A stretch of DNA of 6,654 nucleotides, taken from contig MIBK01000218.1 in assembly GCA_001829505.1 (NCBI GenBank), forward strand, positions 6,965 through 13,618. The letters run 5' to 3'. The translations under genes were made by a program, and so were the position numbers. The stretch comes from Spirochaetes bacterium RBG_16_67_19 (GTDB taxonomy: Bacteria > Spirochaetota > Spirochaetia > SZUA-6 > DRHE01). The notes beneath the pieces are model-generated. The model saw nothing but the letters and a program-made list of their open reading frames with translations. It was not told the origin of the DNA and did not search any database. How positions within the stretch are numbered: position 1 is the first letter of the stretch; the number at the start of each line of letters is the position of its first letter. This document shows positions 1-5,929 of the stretch, piece after piece.

Positions 1-252
1 CGCTGTGCCATCGCCGCCGCTGCGGCGCTGCTGGCGATCGCGGCCGGCACCCAGGTGCCGCGCCTGGCCGCCGGGGCGCGCGTCGAGCGCCGGATCCGCC
101 GGGAGGTGACCACATTGCTGGAGGCTGTGTATTCCCGGCCGCTGGCCCAGGGCGTGGAGACCGCCCTGGCCGGCGGGAGCCCGCTGGAGGATCTGGCCGA
201 AGGGGACGGCCTGCAGGGCCTGGGGGAAGGGGAGGACTACCCCGCCCAGTAG
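1..252 (+). CDS. Unrecognised protein, C-terminal 83 codons only (5' end outside window)
   Basis: The reading frame is open from the first base and ends at TAG 250-252, with strong preference for G or C in third codon positions, which supports real coding. A GTG at 55 could act as a start, but the same frame continues upstream to the window edge, so this is more likely the tail of a longer gene. What is visible: a hydrophobic Ala/Leu-rich stretch in about the first 16 residues that could be a membrane segment or part of one, then a basic, probably helical region (VERRIRREV), then an acidic, Gly/Leu-rich tail ending in DYPAQ. One reading is a single-pass membrane protein with a short soluble tail, for example an anti-sigma-factor-like protein, but no family motif supports that and I do not assign a function. 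It lies 40 bp upstream of the macroglobulin gene on the same strand and may be co-transcribed with it. Confidence 0.6.
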   Translation, partial: RCAIAAAAALLAIAAGTQVPRLAAGARVERRIRREVTTLLEAVYSRPLAQGVETALAGGSPLEDLAEGDGLQGLGEGEDYPAQ

Positions 253-292
253 CCATCTTGCGCCGCGGCGCGCTTCCCCTTACTGTGGGGCC
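253..292 (+). other. Short intergenic spacer with a GC palindrome
   Basis: This 40-bp gap contains a perfect 12-bp self-complementary sequence, GCGCCGCGGCGC, at 260-271. No T-run follows it, so it does not look like an intrinsic terminator, and GC palindromes of this size arise easily in DNA of this composition. A TTGCGC at 258-263 and TACTGT at 281-286 lie 17 bp apart, like a poor promoter, but transcription from it would begin at about the ATG. The shortness of the gap favours read-through from the upstream gene. Confidence 0.4.
285..290 (+). promoter_or_regulatory. Weak ribosome-binding site for the macroglobulin gene
   Basis: GTGGGG sits 2 nt before ATG 293. It is G-rich but not a good match to AGGAGG and is unusually close to the start. 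The start itself is secure because MKR followed by a hydrophobic core and a lipobox begins exactly there, and no other in-frame start exists in the spacer. The four C residues at 276-279 could pair with GGGG at 287-290, but a 4-bp stem is too short to claim regulation. Confidence 0.3.
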
Positions 293-3200
293 ATGAAGCG
301 CCTTCTCCTGCTTTCCCTGGCCGCGGCTTTCGTGTTTTCCGGCTGTCTGGCGGACCTGCTGGGACGCGAGCGCAACGATTCCGCCCTGGCCGGGCGGGTC
401 TTCCCGGAGGACGCCCCCCCGCTGGAGGAGCTGCCGGAAGGCTCCCTGGCCGTGGTGGAGCACGCCCCCACGGGCGAGGTGCCCTGGGAAAACCTGGAAG
501 GCGGGGCGTGGGTGCTGTTCAACAAGCCGGTGGTGCCCCTGGCCCGCCTGCCGAAGCCGGCCGCCTCCTCGGACGCGATGCGCCTCCAGCCGGCGCTGCC
601 CGGCGTGTTCCGCTGGTACGGCTCGCGCCTGCTGGCCTTCGAGCCGGAGGGCGCCCCGGCGCCGGCCACCGAGTATACGGTGCTGATCGACCCGCAGCTC
701 AAGGCCCAGGACGGCTCCACGCTGGCGGGCCTGGACGCCTTCCGCTTCCGCACCCCGGCGCTCCGGCTCCTGTCGCTGGAGCCTTCCGGCACCGACGTGG
801 AGCCGGAGAGCTGCCGCACCCTGGAGCTGACTTTCAACTATCCCGTGCAGCTGGACACCATCCGTCCCGCCCTGGAGGTCCAGGCCGCAGGCCGCGGGTA
901 CCCCTTTGAGCTGCGCCACCCCCGCGGGGAGGGACGTGGGCAGGAGCAGGGGGAGGAACAGCGGGTCCTGCTGCTGGACATGAAGCGGGAGCTGCCCTGG
1001 GACGCGGAGGTCACGGTGCGCCTGGCTGCCGGCGCCCGCCCCGGGCCGGAAGCCTACGGCACCTCCGAGGAGCAGTCCCTCGTTTTTCACACCCTGGAGC
1101 CCCTGCGGGTGGAGAACGCCGAGCTGTACGACTGGCTGGCTTCGGTGGAAGCGTCGCTCCAGTTCAATCATCCATTGGCGGAGGGAGCGCTGGACTTCGT
1201 GCGCGTGGAGCTGCCCGGCTATCGGGTAGAGGAAAACGCCGAGGTGACGGGCGCCTCCATCGCCCTGCGCAACCTGCCTGTGGCCTTCGAATCCACCTTC
1301 ACGGTCACGGTGCGGGCCGGCCTGCGCGACCTGTACGGGCAGAGCCTGCCGGCCGACCGCAGCTTCACCCTCGAGGTGGGACCGGCCTCCAGCTACGTGA
1401 GCTACCGGGCTTCCGGGGACCTGCTGCTGGAGAAGGGCTTCCCGCCAGTGGCCGTGGTGGAGTTCCAGAACGCCCTGAGCGGCGCCTTCGCGGCCGGGCG
1501 CCTGGAGCATCCCTTCCAGCCCGTGCCGGACGTGCCGCTGGCCTCCTACGGCGAGCTGCCGCGCAACACGCGCGCTTTCCGGGCCGTGGATTTCGGCCCG
1601 TTCCTGAACGCCGGGGGCACGGGCAGCGCCTTCGCCCGCTGGCGCTTCAACGCGCGCTCCTGGTGGTCGGAGGAGATCGAGGCCCAGACCGCCGACCTGC
1701 GCCTGCAGGTCACCGACCTGGGGGTTTCCCTGCACGTGGCCCACAACCGCCTGCTGGCCTGGGTGGCCAGCCTGGCCACCGGCCAGCCGCTGGCCGGGGC
1801 GGAGGTGAGCCTGCGCTCCAAGAGGCAGACCACCGACAGCCGCGGGCTGGCCTCTTTCGCCCTCGAGGCCGGAGAGCTGGCGTCGCTGCTGGGCCCCCGC
1901 CGGGAAGACCTGGAGCTGGAGGTTCGCCTGGGCGAGGACCGCCTGGTGTACCGGCCGGCCGGCTCACCCTCCCATACCTGGAACCTGCGCTCCGCGCTGG
2001 AGGCCGCCCAGCCGGTGCCCGTGACCTGGCTGGCCTCGGACCGGGGCATCTACCGGCCGGGGGAAGGCCTGTCCTTCCTGGGCATCGACCGCGACCTGGT
2101 GCTGGGCCGCCTGGAGCCCCGCCGGGGCGACTGGAAAGTGGAGCTGTGGCAGGGCTGGTCCGGCGAAAACGTGGTGGCCCGCGCGGCCGGGAAGCTCTCC
2201 GCCACCGGCCGCTTCTGGGGCAGCCTGGAGCTGCCGGCCGGCCTGGAGCCGGACGACTACCTGCTGGTCTACCAGCGGGCCGGGAGCAGGCACCGCCAGG
2301 AGACGCCGGTGAAGATCGCCTTTTTCCGCCGGGTGGCCTTCGCCCTGGAGCTGGACCTGCCCGCCGGGCCCAAGTACATGGGCGACAGCCTGGAGGCCCG
2401 CTTCGCCGGAAAATACCTGGCGGGGGGCAACCTGAGCCGCGGGCGCTGGAGCTGGTGGTGGGCCCGCCGGGAGATTCCCTACCGCCCGCCGGACCCGGCC
2501 GGGCTGTATCAGGGCTTCCGCTTCGGCGCCCGCAGCGGCGGGGAGGAGTACTACGACCAGTACTACGGTGAGTCCTACGAGGGCTACTACGAGGACCTGG
2601 GCAGGGCCGAGGGCAGCCTGGGCGGGGACGGGACCGTGACGGCCAGGCAGAAGCTGGCCGAAGGCCGGCCCGGGCGGGTCTACCACTACGAGCTCAACGC
2701 CACGGTCCAGGACGTGGACCGCCAGGCCGTTTCCAAATCCGCGGGCCTGCCGGTGTTCACCTCGGAGCTGCTGATCGGGGCCCGCCTGTCCTCCGCGCGG
2801 GACAAGGCGGATGCGCTGTACTTCGCCACCGCCGGCATCCCCTTCTTCGCGGCTTTCACCGCCCTGGACCCGCTGGGGGCGGCGTATTCCGGAGCCAGGG
2901 AGCTCAAAGGGCGCCTGCTGCGGGAGAACTGGAAGATGGTCCGGGAGAAGGGGGTCGGCGGACGCCTGGACACCCGCTGGGAGCGGGAGGAAATCGAGGA
3001 GAAGAGCTTCACCATCGGCCTGCCCGGCCGGCGGGACGCGCAGGGCAGGCAACTGGCCTGGCAGGAGCTCAGCACCGCGGCGGTAGGGCTCTACTACCTG
3101 GAGCTTTCCGGAAGGGACCGGCAGGGGCGGGAGGCGCTGACCCGGCTGGAGTTCTATTCCACGGGCAGCGCCAACGTGCTGTGGCGGCGCTGGGACGAGA

Positions 3201-5929
3201 AGCGCATCGAGCTGGTGCCCGATCGCCCCGCCTACGCGCCGGGCGACAAGGCCCGCCTGCTGGTCAAGAGCCCGCTGGAGCGGGGGCGCTACCTGCTCAC
3301 TGTGGAGCGCGAGGGCCTCCAGGAGGAGCGGGTCATCGAGCTTCAGGGCAGCACTGACACGGTGGAGGTGGAGATCCGCGATGAGCATGTGCCGGTGGTC
3401 TACGTCAGCCTCTCGGCCGTGAGCGGGCGCACCGCCCCGCCGCCGGATTCCCCCGACCTGCCCGACCTGGGCAAGCCGCGGGGCTGCTTCGGATTGCAGG
3501 CCCTGGCCGTGGATCCGGCCCCCCGGCGCATCGAGCTGGAGCTGGTCGCCGGCGCGGCCAGCTACCGGCCGGGGGAGGAGGCCGAGCTCACCATCCGGGC
3601 GCGCTGGCGGGGAAAGCCCCTGGCCGGCGCCGAGGTGGCGCTGGTGGCCGCGGACCGCGGGGTGCTGGATCTCATCGACTACCACCTCCCGGACCCGCTG
3701 GAGCTGTTCTATGAACCCGGGCTGTATCCGGACCGCGTGCATCACGCCGACACCCGGGACCTGCTGATGGACCCCGTGGTGTGGAAGGTGCGCGACCTGC
3801 CCGGAGGGGACAAAGAGGGAGAGGAGGCCGCCGCCGGAGCCGACTACCCGGTGCGCCGCGATTTCCGCGCCCTGGCCGCCTTCCAGCCGGCCCTGATCAC
3901 GGGACCCGACGGAACCGTGACCGCCCGCTTCCGCCTGCCGGATTCGCTGACCACCTTCCGGACCACCGCCGTGGCGGTGTCCGAGGACCGTTTCGGCCGG
4001 GCGGAGGGGGAGCTGCGTGTGGCCAATCCGCTGAACGTGCGCGCTGCCCTGCCGCGCCTGCTGCGCGCCGGGGACGAGGCCACCGCCGGGGTGGTGGTCA
4101 CGAATCTGCAGGACAAGGCGGTGGAGCTGGACGTGCGCGCCGAGAGCGACCTGCTGGAGATCCGCGACAAGCCGGAGAAGAAGCTCACCCTGCGGGCCGG
4201 GGAAACCCGGGAGCTGGCCTTCCGCTGGTCGGCCCCCCGGGCCGGGAAGGCCTCCCTGCGCTTCCGGGTGGAGAGCTCCGTGCTGCAGGAAACCGTGGAG
4301 GCCGCCCTCGAAGTGCAGCCCAGCTGGGTGCGGGAGGCGGTGACGATCGTGGGCATGACCGAGGACAGCGTGCGGGAAGGCCTGGCCGTGCCCGAGCGCT
4401 TCCTGGGCCTGCCGGAGGAAGGGCTGTCGCTCACCCTGGACTCCACGATCGCCTCCGGCCTGGTGGAGGCCATCCGCTTCCTGGAGCTGTACCCCTACGA
4501 CTGCCTGGAGCAGCGCACCAGCAAGCTGTTCGCCTACGTGCTCTACGACTGGCTGGCGGACAACCGCAGCGCCGTGGAGCGGGAGTTGAATGCCCTGCCC
4601 GCCTACCAGACCGCGGACGGGGGCTTCACCTACTGGCAGGACCCGTCCCACCGGCGCTCCAGCTACTATGTGTCGGCGCGCACCGCGCACCTGCTGGCCT
4701 TGGCCGGCGAGCGCGGCATCCCCGCGCCCGCGGGGCTGGATTGGGAGGCCCTGCTCGGCTATCTGGAGAGCGGCTACGCGCTGGCCCAACCCGCGCTGAA
4801 GCCCTACGCGCTGTACGTGCTGGCCGTGTGCGGCCGGGAGGTGCGCGCGGAAGCCCTGCGTGCCGCGCGGCAGACCGAGAGCATGGGCCTGGGCGGGCGA
4901 GCCCTGCTGGCCCTGACCCTGGAGCGGGTGGGGGAGCGGGCCCCGGCCGAACGCCTGCTGGCCGGTCTGCGCAACCACCTGCGGGTGGGCACGCGCTCCG
5001 TCACCCTGGCCGGCCCGCTGGACTCCTGGTACTACTTCGGGGGGGATCTGCAGGCCAAGGCCCAGCTCCTGATGCTCTACCGGCGCCTGGCGCCGGAATC
5101 TCAGATCACCCAGGCGCTGGCCGACGACCTGCTGGCCGGGCAGCGCCGCGGGGCCTGGCTGGACACTTCCACCACCGGCTGGGTGCTGCAGGCTTTCGCC
5201 GAGTACCTGGCCGGCAGCGGAGAGAAGGACGCGGATTTCCAGGCCCGCGTGCGCCTGGGCTCGGTGGTGCTGGCCGAGCAGGCCTTCCGGGGGCTGTCGC
5301 GCGCGCCGGTTACCCGGCGCCTGGACGCGGAGGCCCTGCGGGACCTGGCCCGCAAAGAGGGCGGGACGGGGGGGAAGGTCCTGCCCCTGGAGATCGGCAA
5401 GCAGGGCCGCGGCCGCCTGTACTACACCGCCAGCCTGAGCTACGCCCTGGAGGCGGGGTCGCAGGAGGCCCGTGACGAGGGCATCGGGGTGGCGACGACC
5501 CTGGCGGACCAGGCCGGCAAGGAGGCGGACAGCCTGCGCCTCGGGCAGGTCTACCGGGTGAAAGCGGTGGTCTATTCCAGCCGCGACCGCGATTTCCTGG
5601 CCCTGCGCCTACCCATTCCCGCGGGGGCCGAAGTGATCGACGGCTCCCTGGCCACCTCCCAGCAACTTCCGCCCGAAGAGGAGGCGGAGGAAGGGGAGGG
5701 GGAGGCCGATGAGTACGAGGACTATTCCTCCCTGCCCGTCCAGCAGGTGTACGACGCGGAGGTGCGCTTCTTCTTCGACCGCTTCCCCCGCGGCCGCGAG
5801 ACGGTTTCCTTCCTGGTGCGGGCCACCACGCCGGGTTCGTTCCACACCCCTCCGGCCACGGCCGAGTTGATGTATGAGCCCGAAGTGTTCGGCCGGAGCG
5901 CCGGCAGGATTGTCCGGATCGCCCCGTAG
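293..5929 (+). CDS. Bacterial alpha-2-macroglobulin lipoprotein (YfhM/ECAM-like, thioester-containing)
   Basis: Predicted envelope protease trap. A protease cuts a bait region, the protein collapses round it, and an internal Cys-Gln thioester bonds to it covalently. Residues 1-17 are a lipoprotein signal with lipobox FSGC, so Cys18 would be lipidated. Three Ig-like/MG repeats marked FNxP follow (Phe76, Phe181, Phe291). Family landmarks then come in order: TDLG at 474-477; DRGIYRPGE at 583-591; YAPGD at 981-985; a Pro-rich putative bait loop at about 1046-1063; SYRPGE from 1090; FQPAL from 1197, opening the A2M domain, with PDSLTTFR after it; the helical thioester domain from about 1378 with CLEQ at 1404-1407 and DGGFTYW at 1442-1448; and a last domain from about 1705 ending in MYEPEVFGRS. 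At 1878 residues it exceeds E. coli YfhM (about 1650 from memory). No frameshift or missing landmark was seen. The thioester and adjacent pbpC favour the YfhM type over YfaS. Domain borders are approximate. Confidence 0.96.
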   Translation: MKRLLLLSLAAAFVFSGCLADLLGRERNDSALAGRVFPEDAPPLEELPEGSLAVVEHAPTGEVPWENLEGGAWVLFNKPVVPLARLPKPAASSDAMRLQPALPGVFRWYGSRLLAFEPEGAPAPATEYTVLIDPQLKAQDGSTLAGLDAFRFRTPALRLLSLEPSGTDVEPESCRTLELTFNYPVQLDTIRPALEVQAAGRGYPFELRHPRGEGRGQEQGEEQRVLLLDMKRELPWDAEVTVRLAAGARPGPEAYGTSEEQSLVFHTLEPLRVENAELYDWLASVEASLQFNHPLAEGALDFVRVELPGYRVEENAEVTGASIALRNLPVAFESTFTVTVRAGLRDLYGQSLPADRSFTLEVGPASSYVSYRASGDLLLEKGFPPVAVVEFQNALSGAFAAGRLEHPFQPVPDVPLASYGELPRNTRAFRAVDFGPFLNAGGTGSAFARWRFNARSWWSEEIEAQTADLRLQVTDLGVSLHVAHNRLLAWVASLATGQPLAGAEVSLRSKRQTTDSRGLASFALEAGELASLLGPRREDLELEVRLGEDRLVYRPAGSPSHTWNLRSALEAAQPVPVTWLASDRGIYRPGEGLSFLGIDRDLVLGRLEPRRGDWKVELWQGWSGENVVARAAGKLSATGRFWGSLELPAGLEPDDYLLVYQRAGSRHRQETPVKIAFFRRVAFALELDLPAGPKYMGDSLEARFAGKYLAGGNLSRGRWSWWWARREIPYRPPDPAGLYQGFRFGARSGGEEYYDQYYGESYEGYYEDLGRAEGSLGGDGTVTARQKLAEGRPGRVYHYELNATVQDVDRQAVSKSAGLPVFTSELLIGARLSSARDKADALYFATAGIPFFAAFTALDPLGAAYSGARELKGRLLRENWKMVREKGVGGRLDTRWEREEIEEKSFTIGLPGRRDAQGRQLAWQELSTAAVGLYYLELSGRDRQGREALTRLEFYSTGSANVLWRRWDEKRIELVPDRPAYAPGDKARLLVKSPLERGRYLLTVEREGLQEERVIELQGSTDTVEVEIRDEHVPVVYVSLSAVSGRTAPPPDSPDLPDLGKPRGCFGLQALAVDPAPRRIELELVAGAASYRPGEEAELTIRARWRGKPLAGAEVALVAADRGVLDLIDYHLPDPLELFYEPGLYPDRVHHADTRDLLMDPVVWKVRDLPGGDKEGEEAAAGADYPVRRDFRALAAFQPALITGPDGTVTARFRLPDSLTTFRTTAVAVSEDRFGRAEGELRVANPLNVRAALPRLLRAGDEATAGVVVTNLQDKAVELDVRAESDLLEIRDKPEKKLTLRAGETRELAFRWSAPRAGKASLRFRVESSVLQETVEAALEVQPSWVREAVTIVGMTEDSVREGLAVPERFLGLPEEGLSLTLDSTIASGLVEAIRFLELYPYDCLEQRTSKLFAYVLYDWLADNRSAVERELNALPAYQTADGGFTYWQDPSHRRSSYYVSARTAHLLALAGERGIPAPAGLDWEALLGYLESGYALAQPALKPYALYVLAVCGREVRAEALRAARQTESMGLGGRALLALTLERVGERAPAERLLAGLRNHLRVGTRSVTLAGPLDSWYYFGGDLQAKAQLLMLYRRLAPESQITQALADDLLAGQRRGAWLDTSTTGWVLQAFAEYLAGSGEKDADFQARVRLGSVVLAEQAFRGLSRAPVTRRLDAEALRDLARKEGGTGGKVLPLEIGKQGRGRLYYTASLSYALEAGSQEARDEGIGVATTLADQAGKEADSLRLGQVYRVKAVVYSSRDRDFLALRLPIPAGAEVIDGSLATSQQLPPEEEAEEGEGEADEYEDYSSLPVQQVYDAEVRFFFDRFPRGRETVSFLVRATTPGSFHTPPATAELMYEPEVFGRSAGRIVRIAP

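Noticed and set aside
258..286. Promoter-like TTGCGC, 17 bp, TACTGT
   Set aside because: Each box matches consensus at only three of six positions, and the predicted start would make a leaderless mRNA. This is not strong enough to call.
260..290. Palindrome 260-271 and a possible C4/G4 hairpin 276-290 as terminator or translation switch
   Set aside because: No U-run follows the palindrome, the second stem is only 4 bp, and chance GC pairing is frequent at this composition.
280..837. A 185-codon minus-strand open frame opposite the macroglobulin N-terminus
   Set aside because: It is Ser/Arg-rich with no motif, and it is antisense to a clear signal peptide and Ig-like repeats.
1964..4978. A 1004-codon open frame on the minus strand opposite the macroglobulin gene
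   Set aside because: Its translation is a low-complexity Gln/Gly/His/Pro/Leu mixture with no domain motif, as expected opposite a GC-rich gene with biased third positions. The + strand frame over the same DNA carries all the A2M landmarks.
3781..5475. A 564-codon + strand frame inside the macroglobulin gene
   Set aside because: It is a Gly/Arg/Pro/Ala-rich out-of-frame shadow that lies entirely over the conserved A2M and thioester domains.
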